The notes below the pieces were generated by a model. It searched no databases, was not told the DNA's origin, and saw only the letters and a list, made by a program, of their open reading frames with translations. Shown piece by piece: positions 1-7,780 of a stretch of DNA of 11,011 nucleotides. The DNA is taken from contig DAOVSY010000066.1 in assembly GCA_030633365.1 (NCBI GenBank), positions 1 to 11,011 on the forward strand. The letters are read 5' to 3'. Position 1 is the first letter of the stretch. Every line of letters starts with the position of its first letter. The translations under genes were made by a program, and so were the position numbers. This stretch comes from Spirochaetaceae bacterium (GTDB lineage Bacteria > Spirochaetota > Spirochaetia > B11-G9).

Positions 1-515
1 CTTTGTTCACGCATTCTTTTTAAAGAATCATTTATCAACTTTATAGACATCTGATCTGTTCCCTGGGTAATTTTCCCAAAAAGCTCAGCTAATATCTTTG
101 TATTTGTATCCATAGAAGCTTCAGAAAGTTTTTCCCATTTTATCCATTTAATTAGTGAAATTATTTTTTTTATTCTCGGCATTGTAATAAAATCAGCACT
201 AAACTGATAAAAATTATTAAGAAAATCCAGTTGAGAATCATATACTGATAATCTTTGACTAATTGCATTATTTTTTTCAGAATCCAATACAGAATCAGTT
301 GATGGGGGAGTTATTTCAGAAATTTTTTGCTCATATTTATAAGGATCCTCAGCAACTAATCCCTTTTTAAGAAATAAATTATAGATTCCCTCGAAAGCAC
401 TGGTAAAAAGCCTTATATTCCCCTTTAAATCCTTTAGTTCCTTTTGTTCAAGAGAATTCTTATGTTGATCAAGAACTGTTTCCAGTTCCATTAAAAAATC
501 ATTTTTAGCTTCCAT
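1..515 (-). CDS. Unrecognised conserved-looking protein, C-terminus cut by window edge
   Basis: An open frame of 171 complete codons reads leftward from an ATG at 515 and leaves the window without a stop. The product begins MEAKNDFLMELE and is charged and mostly helical in appearance. It has an early Lys/Glu-rich stretch (DQHKNSLEQKELKDLKG) that could form a short coiled coil, and no signal peptide or obvious membrane span. A basic and hydrophobic patch near residues 115-130 (PRIKKIISLIKWIKW) is the most distinctive part. I do not recognise a family and assign no function. No Shine-Dalgarno is visible before the ATG, and an in-frame stop lies just upstream (ATG ACT ATA TAA), so the start cannot move far up; an internal ATG eight codons in is possible. 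It is divergent from the DUF4416 gene across a 63-base gap. Confidence 0.75.
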   Translation of the reverse strand, partial: MEAKNDFLMELETVLDQHKNSLEQKELKDLKGNIRLFTSAFEGIYNLFLKKGLVAEDPYKYEQKISEITPPSTDSVLDSEKNNAISQRLSVYDSQLDFLNNFYQFSADFITMPRIKKIISLIKWIKWEKLSEASMDTNTKILAELFGKITQGTDQMSIKLINDSLKRMREQ

Positions 516-524
516 TATATAGTC

Positions 525-553
525 ATTATCGTTTAAAATTATAAATCATGCAA
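525..553 (-). promoter_or_regulatory. Candidate sigma70 promoter for the left-edge gene
   Basis: On the minus strand there is TTGCAT (548-553), a 17-base spacer and GATAAT (525-530). The -10 matches 5 of 6 consensus bases; the -35 matches only its first three. The predicted transcript would begin about 2-4 bases before the ATG at 515, giving an almost leaderless mRNA, which fits the missing Shine-Dalgarno. The sequence is AT-rich, so chance matches are likely. Confidence 0.3.
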
Positions 554-578
554 CCTTGCAATCATCTGAGGAGAACTT

Positions 579-1115
579 ATGGGAGAAATTACAAGCTTTA
601 CTCCGGAGAAACTTATAATCGCTGTTCTTATAAGTAAACGTGATATGCTGGACAAACTTATCACTATACTTACAAGGAACTTTGGTCCGGTTGATTTTAA
701 AAGCGAACTATTGAATTTTAATTATACAGATTACTATAACCAGGAAATGGGTAATAGAATTGAACGATTTTTCCTCTCTTTTAAAACCCTTATTGATCCG
801 GAAAATCTCCCGGAAATAAAAATTCTTACAAATGAAATTGAAAACAGTTTATTGATTGATAATCAAAGAAAAGTGAACCTTGATCCAGGAATGCTTTCTG
901 TTAAAAGATTTATTCTGGCGACCAGTAAGGATAATGGACACAGGATTCCTATGCAAAAAGGTATTTATGGAGAAGTAACCCTTTTATTTATTAGTAAAAA
1001 GTTCCAGGCTCTTCCCTGGACTTATATTGACTATCAGTCAGAAGAATATTCTAAAATACTTAAAGAAATCAGGATAATATACAAGAATAATTTAAAGGAT
1101 TTGAAGCAAAACTAA
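579..1115 (+). CDS. DUF4416 family protein
   Basis: A 178-residue protein that matches what I know of the DUF4416 family, which is common in spirochaetes and some deltaproteobacteria and has no established function. Visible family motifs, in order: KLIIAVLIS near residues 11-19, FGPVDF at 35-40, the YTDYYNQEMG block at 49-58, LSFKTL at 66-71, KILTNEIE at 81-88, KVNLDPG at 98-104, ILATSKDNGHRI at 112-123, GIYGEVTL at 128-135 and PWTYIDY at 146-152. The length is usual for the family. There is no signal peptide, so it is probably cytoplasmic. GAGGAG at 568-573, five bases before the ATG, fixes the start. A lipoprotein gene follows 22 bases downstream on the same strand, so the two are probably co-transcribed. 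Family call is firm; function is unknown. Confidence 0.88.
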   Translation: MGEITSFTPEKLIIAVLISKRDMLDKLITILTRNFGPVDFKSELLNFNYTDYYNQEMGNRIERFFLSFKTLIDPENLPEIKILTNEIENSLLIDNQRKVNLDPGMLSVKRFILATSKDNGHRIPMQKGIYGEVTLLFISKKFQALPWTYIDYQSEEYSKILKEIRIIYKNNLKDLKQN

Positions 1116-1137
1116 GATTTAGGTCATATAACATAGT

Positions 1138-1854
1138 ATGGGTAAATACTTATTTCTTTTTATTATTCTTTTACATGGATGTGAATTATTCACTAATTAT
1201 AGGACAATTACTGTTTCCTTCCCTGAAAAACTTCCTCCCTGGTTTCTGGATAACAATACAGGAAAAATTGTTTATCCTGGAGTATCTGGATCCATTGAAA
1301 GTACTCTTATTGGATGGAATGAAGATATTTCTATTGAAATTGAAAAAGGAAGCTCTGTTCCTATAGCCTGCTATCCTTCAGGTTATTTAAAACCAGCAGG
1401 TGCAGTTCTTACAAAAGACCTATTCCCGGGTCAGAACCTGCAGTTAAAATGGGGAAATGGTTTTCTTGCAGAACTATTACTTGACCTATTAAAAAAAGGC
1501 ATACCCATTGAACACTTAAATACTGAAAGACTAATAGAAGAAATTCAGATTAAAAGTAATGGAGATCCATGGTCAATTAACAAGGAGTTACTTTTGGAAG
1601 CCATAATTTATAATTCTCTTTCAGTATACAAAATTAAATCAGGTATTCCCAGAGATATTACTATTCCCATAGAAGGCTCTTGGATTTCAGACAATCCCTT
1701 CTACCCCCTTTCAGTTTCAAATCCTCAGGGGGAACTTTTACTCGAAGGGATCTATCCGGGATTACACAGGTTCCAAAATCCGGAAACTAAAGAACAGCTG
1801 GATATCCTGGTTTGGGATGATGGGTATGAATACCTTACCTCACTACAATATTAA
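1138..1854 (+). CDS. Putative lipoprotein of unknown function
   Basis: A 238-residue protein with a short N-terminal hydrophobic segment (residues 4-12) followed by Leu-His-Gly-Cys, with the candidate lipidated cysteine at residue 15. Histidine at -2 is unusual for a classical lipobox but would be tolerated by the relaxed spirochaete consensus. If processed, the protein is anchored to a membrane facing the periplasm or outside. The remainder looks like a beta-rich, proline- and glycine-containing exported domain ([13 protein letters not shown] near 42-54, [15 protein letters not shown] near 177-191), with a helical middle part. I do not recognise a family. The ribosome-binding site is weak, so translation may depend on the DUF4416 gene 22 bases upstream. 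The last 20 bases overlap the 3' end of leuS on the other strand. Confidence 0.75.
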   Translation: MGKYLFLFIILLHGCELFTNYRTITVSFPEKLPPWFLDNNTGKIVYPGVSGSIESTLIGWNEDISIEIEKGSSVPIACYPSGYLKPAGAVLTKDLFPGQNLQLKWGNGFLAELLLDLLKKGIPIEHLNTERLIEEIQIKSNGDPWSINKELLLEAIIYNSLSVYKIKSGIPRDITIPIEGSWISDNPFYPLSVSNPQGELLLEGIYPGLHRFQNPETKEQLDILVWDDGYEYLTSLQY

Positions 1855-4243
1855 CCAGTTTATCCGGAACAACAATCACTTTTACAATTGTTTTTCCTTC
1901 TGTATAAGACTTAATTTTTTCGTTTTCAAAAGCAGTTTTTTCAGTTTCATCCTTTGATGTTCCTGCAGGTAGTTCCAACTTTGCTCTTAATTTACCATTG
2001 ACCTGAATAACAATTTCCATAACTGATTCTTTAATCAATTCTTCATCCCATTCCGGCCAATCCGCATAAGCAAGAGAATCCTTATGACCTAACTTCTGCC
2101 ACAATTCTTCCCCAAGGTGCGGTGCATAGGGAGATAATAAAAGTATAAATGGTTCCCAGATATCCTTATACAGAACAGGGCTTTTAAATACTTCATTTAT
2201 AAAAATCATCATCTGAGCAATTGCTGTATTAAATTCCAGATTAGATGTATCCTGTGATACCTTCTTTATGGTCTGATGAAGAATTTTTACAAGTTCTTCT
2301 GTGGGCTTTTCATCAGACAATTCTCTTTCACTAACTCTCCAGACCCTGTCCAGAAATCTGTGAACACCTGCCGTGCCCTTTGTAGACCAGGGTTTGGAAA
2401 CCTTTAGAGGTCCCATAAACATTTCATACAGACGCATAGTATCTGTACCTAACTCTGCAATTATATCATCAGGATTTATTACATTTCCCAGAGATTTGGA
2501 CATTTTAATGCCCCCTTCCCCAAGTATCATTCCCTGATTTATCAATCTCTGAAAAGGTTCATCCCCACTGACAACACCAATATCAAACAATACCTTATGC
2601 CAGAATCTTGCATAAAGAAGATGGAGAACAGCATGTTCCAACCCGCCAATATACAGATCTACAGGCATCCAGTAATCAATATTCTCTTTGGACGCAAGTT
2701 CTTCAGTATTATGCGGATCAAGATAACGCAAATAATACCAGCAGGATCCAGCCCACTGAGGCATTGTATTAGTTTCTCTTTTTGCTTTTCCACCACATTT
2801 AGGACATGTTGTATTTACCCATTCATCAATTGCGGCTAGTGGAGATTCACCTGTTCCGGTAGGTGTATAACTTTCTACTTCCGGAAGTGTCAAAGGAAGA
2901 TCTTTTTCATCCAGAGGAACAATTCCACAACTGTCGCAATGAACCAGAGGAATAGGTTCTCCCCAGTATCTCTGTCTGGAAAAAATCCAGTCTCTAAGTT
3001 TATAATTTACTGCCACATCACCAAGTTTACGTTCTTTAAGCCAGTTGATTGCAGCTTCTATACCTTCCTGTTTACCCATACCATTCAGGAAACCGGAATT
3101 AATATGTTCTCCTTCTCCCGTATGAGCCTCTTTTTGAACATCTCCGCCCTTTAAAACTTCTATAATAGGCAGATCAAATTGTTTGGCAAACTCCCAGTCC
3201 CTGGTATCATGAGCCGGAACTGCCATAATTGCACCGGAGCCATAGGATATCAGAACATAATCTGCAATCCATACAGGGATTTTTTCATTATTAAGAGGAT
3301 TTATTGCATAAGCACCCGTAAAAACGCCGGATTTATCCTTTGCAAGATCTGTACGTTCAAGATCAGATTTTTTACTCGCTGATTCAATATAATTGTTTAC
3401 AGCACTAAGCTGTTCAGAGGTAGTTATTTTATGAACCAAATCGTGTTCAGGAGATAAAACCATATATGTGGCACCAAAAAGTGTATCAGGCCGCGTAGTA
3501 TAGACCTCAATTATATCGTCACTTCCATCTAAAGAAAATTTTACATTAGCGCCTTCACTACGACCTATCCAGTTTTTCTGCATTGTTTTTATTGCATCTG
3601 ACCAGTCGAGTTTATCTAAATCAGCTAATAGACGATCACCATACTCTGTAATTTTTAAGATCCACTGTCTAAGGTTCTTTCGGGTAACTTCTGTATGGCA
3701 TCTTTCACACTTACCATCTTTTACTTCTTCATTTGCAAGACCGGTTAAACAGGAAGGGCACCAGTTAATGGGTGCTTTGGACTCATATGCCAGGCCTTTT
3801 TCATATAGTTTTAGAAAAATCCATTGGGTCCACCTGTAATATTCAGGAGTATGAGTGGAAACCTGCCTGTCCCAGTCATAACTGAAACCAAAGGATTTAA
3901 TCTGTCTCAAAAAGCCTTTAATATTATCCTCAGTTGCTTTCCTGGGGTGGGTGCCTGTTTTAATTGCATAATTTTCTGCAGGCAATCCAAAGGAATCAAA
4001 ACCCATAGGATGAAGAACCTGAAAACCTTCCATTCGAAGATAACGACAATATATATCTGTTGCTGTATAACCTTCAGGATGTCCTACATGAAGGCCCTGA
4101 CTTGATGGGTAGGGAAACATATCAAGAATATATTTTCTTTTCTCTACAGGTATGGAAGGGTCTTCTGTAACCTTAAAGGTCTTGTTCTCTTCCCAGTAGT
4201 CCTGCCATTTCTTTTCTATCTCTGTAAACGGGTATTTGCTCAT
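1835..4243 (-). CDS. leuS: Leucyl-tRNA synthetase
   Basis: This cytoplasmic class I enzyme charges tRNA-Leu with leucine using ATP. The 802-residue product is the usual size for the bacterial type. The N-terminus ([14 protein letters not shown]) is family-typical, so the start is right. The HIGH-type signature is HVGH at residues 52-55 and KMSKS is at 580-584. Cysteine pairs at 162/165 and 179/182, and again at 436/439 and 480/483, look like zinc sites. The CP1 editing domain lies at about 225-420, with TTRPDT at 249-254 and the conserved editing aspartate at 346 in [19 protein letters not shown] (418-430) is the usual catalytic-core block. The C-terminal anticodon-binding and tail domains are complete. 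It is the second gene of a minus-strand operon, 27 bases after the CorC-like gene. No Shine-Dalgarno is visible; CCCCTC directly precedes the ATG. Confidence 0.98.
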   Translation of the reverse strand: MSKYPFTEIEKKWQDYWEENKTFKVTEDPSIPVEKRKYILDMFPYPSSQGLHVGHPEGYTATDIYCRYLRMEGFQVLHPMGFDSFGLPAENYAIKTGTHPRKATEDNIKGFLRQIKSFGFSYDWDRQVSTHTPEYYRWTQWIFLKLYEKGLAYESKAPINWCPSCLTGLANEEVKDGKCERCHTEVTRKNLRQWILKITEYGDRLLADLDKLDWSDAIKTMQKNWIGRSEGANVKFSLDGSDDIIEVYTTRPDTLFGATYMVLSPEHDLVHKITTSEQLSAVNNYIESASKKSDLERTDLAKDKSGVFTGAYAINPLNNEKIPVWIADYVLISYGSGAIMAVPAHDTRDWEFAKQFDLPIIEVLKGGDVQKEAHTGEGEHINSGFLNGMGKQEGIEAAINWLKERKLGDVAVNYKLRDWIFSRQRYWGEPIPLVHCDSCGIVPLDEKDLPLTLPEVESYTPTGTGESPLAAIDEWVNTTCPKCGGKAKRETNTMPQWAGSCWYYLRYLDPHNTEELASKENIDYWMPVDLYIGGLEHAVLHLLYARFWHKVLFDIGVVSGDEPFQRLINQGMILGEGGIKMSKSLGNVINPDDIIAELGTDTMRLYEMFMGPLKVSKPWSTKGTAGVHRFLDRVWRVSERELSDEKPTEELVKILHQTIKKVSQDTSNLEFNTAIAQMMIFINEVFKSPVLYKDIWEPFILLLSPYAPHLGEELWQKLGHKDSLAYADWPEWDEELIKESVMEIVIQVNGKLRAKLELPAGTSKDETEKTAFENEKIKSYTEGKTIVKVIVVPDKLVNIVVR

Positions 4244-4257
4244 GAGGGGATGATACT

Positions 4258-4276
4258 GACTGAGAAGCCTCTAGTC
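4258..4276 (-). other. Small hairpin in the corC-leuS junction
   Basis: On the minus strand, GACT-A-GAG, loop GCTT, then CTC-AGTC forms a seven-pair stem with one bulged A. It spans the stop codon of the upstream gene and part of the 27-base leader of leuS. There is no T-tract, so it is not an intrinsic terminator. A role in leuS translation or mRNA processing is only a guess. Confidence 0.3.
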
Positions 4277-5512
4277 AACGGCTATGCATTTTAGTATTAC
4301 AGAATTAATCCTGTTGCGTTTTATAGATTCAATTGTAAAATCCCCAAAGGGTGTTTCTATATTCTGATTTTTTACAGGGATACTACCAAGATACTCAACA
4401 AGATATCCTGCCAGGGTCTGTGCATATTTACCAGCAGGAAGTTCCAGACCAAGGCGGTCTTCTATCTGATGAATGGTTGTTTCTCCCATAAGTCTGTAAC
4501 TTCCATCCCTGAGTAATGTAATTTTATCCCTTTGGTGTTTTTCATGCTCATCGTATAGTTCACCAAAAAGTTCTTCTGTAATATCTTCCATGGTGACAAT
4601 ACCTGCCAAACCACCATATTCATCCATAACTACAGCAATATTCAGTTTCTGATTTTTTAGAGTATAAAAAAGTTCATTTACCTTCCTGGTTTCACTTATA
4701 TACAGAGGTTTCAGCATTATATCTTTTAATTCCAAATTACTTTTACCAGCATGGAAGTTAGCCATAAGATTTTTTACAAGCACTATTCCTATAATTTCTT
4801 CAACATCTTCATTATAAACAGGAATTCTGGAATACCCCTTTTCTGATATCAGTATCAGAGCCTCTCCAACACTTGTATTCTTATTTAAACTAAAAACTTC
4901 TGTCCGGTGAGTCATTATTGCCTGAACCTGAGTATCATTAAAACGAAAAACATTTTTTATCATTCTGGTTTCATAAGTTTCTACAACACCCTGGCGTTCT
5001 GCAATACTCACCATATAAAGGATTCCATCCAATGAAAGCTTTTTCTTTTCCCCTCCAACCAGATGAGTTATAAGACTGCTTATAAAGCCAATAAATTTAA
5101 TTACAGGAAGTAGAATCCATGAGACCCATCTGACAGGATAGGCCATATATAGTGCAATAGCTTCATTATGAACAATAGCGATTTGTTTTGGAGTTACTTC
5201 GGCAAATATAAGAACTATCAGGGTTAATATACCAGTGGATACAGCCAATGCCTGACTGCCGTAAATTCTAATTGTCATATTAGCAACAAGAGATGATGCT
5301 GCAATGTTTACTAAATTATTTACTATAAGAATAGTTGTAAGCAAAATATCCGGTCTTTTACTTAAAAACTTAACCATTCGTCCCTTTTTACCATTATCTG
5401 CAGCCAGTTCCTGAATTTGGACAACAGAAAGGGAAGTAAATGCTGTCTCTGTAGCAGAGAAAACTCCCGAAATAATTAATAGAATTAAAAAAAGTATTAT
5501 TTCAAACAGCAT
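4271..5512 (-). CDS. CNNM/CBS-pair/CorC-domain membrane protein (HlyC/CorC family)
   Basis: A 413-residue inner-membrane protein of the family often annotated as hemolysin C-like or CorC-like, linked in other bacteria to magnesium or cobalt export or ion homeostasis. The N-terminal CNNM (DUF21) domain covers about residues 1-155 with four hydrophobic segments (3-20, 55-78, 88-104, 124-150). It carries the family motifs GVFSATETAF (16-25) and FAEVTPKQ (103-110). A CBS pair follows, at about 199-255 (IMTHRTEVF) and 264-316 (MDEYGGLAGIVTMED), probably binding adenine nucleotides. The C-terminal CorC/HlyC domain is at about 328-410. The domain set is complete, so it belongs to the membrane-anchored rather than the soluble branch. 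It is first in the operon with leuS. The start has no clear Shine-Dalgarno, but MLFEIILFLILL is a fitting first membrane helix. The transported ion cannot be told from sequence. Confidence 0.92.
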   Translation of the reverse strand: MLFEIILFLILLIISGVFSATETAFTSLSVVQIQELAADNGKKGRMVKFLSKRPDILLTTILIVNNLVNIAASSLVANMTIRIYGSQALAVSTGILTLIVLIFAEVTPKQIAIVHNEAIALYMAYPVRWVSWILLPVIKFIGFISSLITHLVGGEKKKLSLDGILYMVSIAERQGVVETYETRMIKNVFRFNDTQVQAIMTHRTEVFSLNKNTSVGEALILISEKGYSRIPVYNEDVEEIIGIVLVKNLMANFHAGKSNLELKDIMLKPLYISETRKVNELFYTLKNQKLNIAVVMDEYGGLAGIVTMEDITEELFGELYDEHEKHQRDKITLLRDGSYRLMGETTIHQIEDRLGLELPAGKYAQTLAGYLVEYLGSIPVKNQNIETPFGDFTIESIKRNRINSVILKCIAVD

Positions 5513-5577
5513 AGTATCTATCTATTATTTCTTGAGTACTTGTCGGTAGAGGGTCGTCATCGTCCATATTTTAAGTA

Positions 5578-5607
5578 AGTATAATAGGAAAACATAAATT
5601 TTATCAA
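5578..5607 (-). promoter_or_regulatory. Sigma70-type promoter for the corC-like gene and leuS
   Basis: On the minus strand, TTGATA (5602-5607, 5 of 6 consensus bases) is followed by an 18-base spacer and TATACT (5578-5583, 5 of 6). The predicted start lies near 5570, leaving a leader of about 58 bases before the ATG at 5512. The -10 overlaps a perfect TATAAT reading the other way at 5580-5585. Confidence 0.5.
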
Positions 5608-5623
5608 GATATGCAAAACTCAT

Positions 5624-5652
5624 TTGCCCAAGTACGTTTTTTTATGTATATT
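5624..5652 (+). promoter_or_regulatory. Sigma70-type promoter for htpG
   Basis: TTGCCC (5624-5629, 4 of 6), a 17-base spacer and TATATT (5647-5652, 5 of 6) would start transcription near 5659 and give a leader of about 37 bases carrying the htpG Shine-Dalgarno. A second plus-strand TATAAT at 5580-5585 is a perfect -10 but has no convincing -35. I see no CIRCE element (the HrcA operator) in the gap. Heat induction cannot be read from the sequence. Confidence 0.4.
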
Positions 5653-5685
5653 TCCACAGAATAAACCTACTCTGATAAATTACAT

Positions 5686-5690
5686 AGGAG
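5686..5690 (+). promoter_or_regulatory. Shine-Dalgarno that fixes the htpG start
   Basis: AGGAG lies five bases before the ATG at 5696. It selects that start over an in-frame TTG at 5624, which lacks a ribosome-binding site and would add 24 residues foreign to the family. Confidence 0.85.
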
Positions 5691-5695
5691 AAAAC

Positions 5696-7567
5696 ATGTC
5701 CAAAAAGAAATTTAAAACCGAAGTATCCCAATTACTTCACCTGATAATACATTCACTGTATTCCCATAAAGAAATATTTTTAAGAGAGCTGGTATCAAAT
5801 GCGTCAGATGCCCTTGATAAGCTCAAATATCTTACTCTGACAGATGATGATTATAAAAAGCTTAAATTTGATCCAAGAATCGATATTAAATTTGAAGATG
5901 GTGATAAAAAGAAATTAATTATTACAGACAGCGGTATTGGTATGAATGAAGATGATCTGGATAAACAGCTTGGAACTATTGCAAGATCCGGAACCAAGAA
6001 CTTTTTAAACACGCTTACTGGTGATGAACAAAAAGATGCAAACCTTATTGGTCAGTTTGGTGTTGGATTCTATTCCAGTTTTATGGTTGCAGATAAAGTT
6101 GAAGTACTAACAAGAAAGGCCGGTGAAGAAAATGCTTTTCTATGGACAAGTGACGGTGAGAATGCATATTCCATAAAGGAAGACAAAAGAGAATCTTTCG
6201 GAACAACTATTACTCTTTACCTCAATGAAGAAGGAAATGAATACGCTTCCCGATGGAGTCTTGAAAATCTTATTAAAAAACATTCTGATCATATTGCATT
6301 TCCTATTTTCCTTGAATATGAAGATTCAACATGGGAAGGTGAAGGTGATGACAAAAAAGAAAAAAAAGAAATTAAAGTAGAGCAGGTTAATGCTGCTTCT
6401 GCATTATGGAAAAAGTCCAAATCTGAACTTAAAGATGAAGACTACAATGAATTCTATAAAACAATCGGTCATGATAATGAAGATCCATTACTTTATCTTC
6501 ATACAAAGGCTGAAGGAACTTTAGAATATACAACTCTTTTCTACATTCCCAAAAAAGCACCTTTTGATATGTACCAGGCAGATTATAAAGCCGGCGTTAA
6601 ACTTTATGTAAGTAGAATTTTTATTACTGATGATGAAAAAGAGCTTATGCCTACATACCTCAGGTTTTTAAGGGGTATTATTGATTCTGAAGATCTTCCT
6701 TTAAATGTAAGCAGAGAAATACTTCAGCAGAACAAGGTTCTTACAAACATAAAAAATTCATCTGTAAAAAAAGTATTAAGTGAGCTGCAGAAACTTTCTG
6801 AAGGAAACCAGGAGAAATATATTGAGTTCATTGAACAGTACAACAGACCTCTAAAAGAAGGTTTATATTCTGATTTTACTAACAGAGAAGCTCTTCTGGA
6901 GTTGATTAGATTCAAATCAACTGAAGTTGAAGGCTATACCAGCCTTGCTTCCTATAAAGAACGAATGAAAGATGATCAGAAAAGTATTTACTACATTACT
7001 GGTGAAAATGAAGATACTCTTAGAAACTCTCCACTTATAGAGGGATACAAAAAGAAAGGTATTGAAGTTCTTATTATGAGTGACGAAATAGATGAAATTG
7101 TAATTCCATCTATCGGGACATACAAGGAAACAGAACTGAAATCAGTTAACAAAAGCGGTACTGCAGATGATTTTAAGAGTGATACAGATGAAGAAACAGA
7201 AAAAAAGGTTGAACCTCTTATTAAAAAGATCAAAGATGCTCTTGGAGATAAGGTAAAAGATGTAGTTGTATCCAAAAGATTGAGTGATTCTCCTTCATGT
7301 ATTGTAGCAGATGAGAATGACCCTACAGTTCAAATGCAGCAAATGCTTAAATCTATGGGACAGGATGCACCGGAAGCAGCTCCAATTCTGGAAGTTAATC
7401 CAACCCATGAAATTGTAGAAAAACTTGAGTCTGTAACAGATAAAGATTTTATTAATGATGTAAGCTTCCTGCTTTTAGAACAGGCAATGCTTATGGAAGG
7501 TGCAGAACTTAAAAAACCTGCCGAATTTGTTAAACGACTTAACAGAGTATTAACCAAGGCATTATAA
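5696..7567 (+). CDS. htpG: Molecular chaperone HtpG (bacterial Hsp90)
   Basis: A cytosolic ATP-dependent chaperone acting as a dimer on near-native client proteins. From the ATG at 5696 it has 623 residues, normal for HtpG. The N-terminal GHKL ATPase domain shows ELVSNASDAL (31-40, with the catalytic Glu31 and Mg-binding Asn35), TDSGIGM (77-83, with the nucleotide-binding Asp78), the lid region RSGTKNF (97-103), GQFGVGFYSSF (119-129) and GTTITL (169-174). A short acidic/lysine linker follows at about 212-228, then the middle domain with LFYIPKKAPFDMY (281-293) and NVSREILQQN (337-346), whose Arg340 corresponds to the arginine that contacts the ATP phosphate. The C-terminal dimerisation domain is complete. 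It is transcribed alone, divergently from the corC-leuS operon. A palindromic repeat follows 28 bases after the stop. Confidence 0.98.
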   Translation: MSKKKFKTEVSQLLHLIIHSLYSHKEIFLRELVSNASDALDKLKYLTLTDDDYKKLKFDPRIDIKFEDGDKKKLIITDSGIGMNEDDLDKQLGTIARSGTKNFLNTLTGDEQKDANLIGQFGVGFYSSFMVADKVEVLTRKAGEENAFLWTSDGENAYSIKEDKRESFGTTITLYLNEEGNEYASRWSLENLIKKHSDHIAFPIFLEYEDSTWEGEGDDKKEKKEIKVEQVNAASALWKKSKSELKDEDYNEFYKTIGHDNEDPLLYLHTKAEGTLEYTTLFYIPKKAPFDMYQADYKAGVKLYVSRIFITDDEKELMPTYLRFLRGIIDSEDLPLNVSREILQQNKVLTNIKNSSVKKVLSELQKLSEGNQEKYIEFIEQYNRPLKEGLYSDFTNREALLELIRFKSTEVEGYTSLASYKERMKDDQKSIYYITGENEDTLRNSPLIEGYKKKGIEVLIMSDEIDEIVIPSIGTYKETELKSVNKSGTADDFKSDTDEETEKKVEPLIKKIKDALGDKVKDVVVSKRLSDSPSCIVADENDPTVQMQQMLKSMGQDAPEAAPILEVNPTHEIVEKLESVTDKDFINDVSFLLLEQAMLMEGAELKKPAEFVKRLNRVLTKAL

Positions 7568-7595
7568 AATACAGATATAGAAAACAATAATACAA

Positions 7596-7692
7596 TGTAG
7601 GGGCAGTCACCCAGGATTTGCTTTGCAAACCCTGGGTGGCGGAGGTTGCATAGCCGAGCAGGAAGCTTGCTTCCGACCAAGCTGTCCCTGTA
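7596..7692. repeat. Compound palindromic intergenic repeat (MITE- or REP-like)
   Basis: A 97-base element that folds into three stems. Outer stem: 7596-7606 with 7682-7692, 11 pairs of which three are G-T wobbles. First inner hairpin: CACCCAGG (7608-7615) with CCTGGGTG (7631-7638), continued by TTTGC/GCAAA across one mismatch, loop TTT. Second inner hairpin: GGAAGC (7661-7666) with GCTTCC (7669-7674), loop TT. It is clearly richer in G and C than its surroundings. There is no T-tract after any stem on the plus strand, so an intrinsic terminator for htpG is doubtful, although the stems could stabilise its mRNA end. No transposase lies nearby. The form is that of a dispersed non-autonomous repeat, but only one full copy is in this window. 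Confidence 0.7.
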
Positions 7693-7730
7693 GCACCATT
7701 TACATGCATTATTTACCTCTTATTAATTTC

Positions 7731-7759
7731 TTGACATCTTATAATAATGTAATTATTAT
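7731..7759 (+). promoter_or_regulatory. Promoter of the mazEF-type operon
   Basis: A perfect TTGACA (7731-7736), a 17-base spacer and TATTAT (7754-7759, 5 of 6) lie upstream of the antitoxin start at 7781. A perfect TATAAT at 7757-7762 is an alternative -10, but with a 20-base spacer. The Shine-Dalgarno AAGGAAG lies at 7768-7774. Confidence 0.7.
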
Positions 7760-7767
7760 AATTACAT
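7739..7767. promoter_or_regulatory. Two overlapping inverted repeats, probable antitoxin operator
   Basis: Two perfect inverted repeats share a central segment. The first is TTATAATAAT (7739-7748), three bases, then ATTATTATAA (7752-7761). The second is ATGTAATTAT (7747-7756), one base, then ATAATTACAT (7758-7767). Both cover the -10 element, so a protein bound here would block RNA polymerase. Autorepression by MazE/MazF through an alternating palindrome is established for E. coli mazEF; applying it here is inference. Confidence 0.6.
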
Positions 7768-7780
7768 AAGGAAGAATAAT

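Noticed and set aside
2597..4105. Four plus-strand open frames of 67-93 codons opposite leuS
   Set aside because: All lie antisense to conserved leuS domains, have odd composition, and have no ribosome-binding sites I could accept.
5531..5570. Heat-shock sigma32-like promoter for htpG (CTTGTCG and GTCCATAT)
   Set aside because: The -35 matches only 4 of 7 bases and the spacing of 16 is outside the usual 13-15. No CIRCE element was found either.
5624..5695. In-frame TTG extension of htpG by 24 residues
   Set aside because: It has no ribosome-binding site and the extra residues do not fit the HtpG N-terminus, which begins normally at 5696 behind AGGAG. The stretch overlaps the probable promoter.
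7608..7674. Intrinsic terminator for htpG
   Set aside because: The hairpins are strong but none is followed by a run of T on the plus strand.
7330..7680. Minus-strand open frame of 116 codons across the end of htpG and the palindromic repeat
   Set aside because: It is antisense to the conserved htpG C-terminus, has no family resemblance, and its first part is simply translated repeat.
7641..7700. tRNA-like appearance of the right half of the first repeat
   Set aside because: There is no acceptor stem, anticodon arm or T-arm consensus; the stems fit a palindromic repeat instead.
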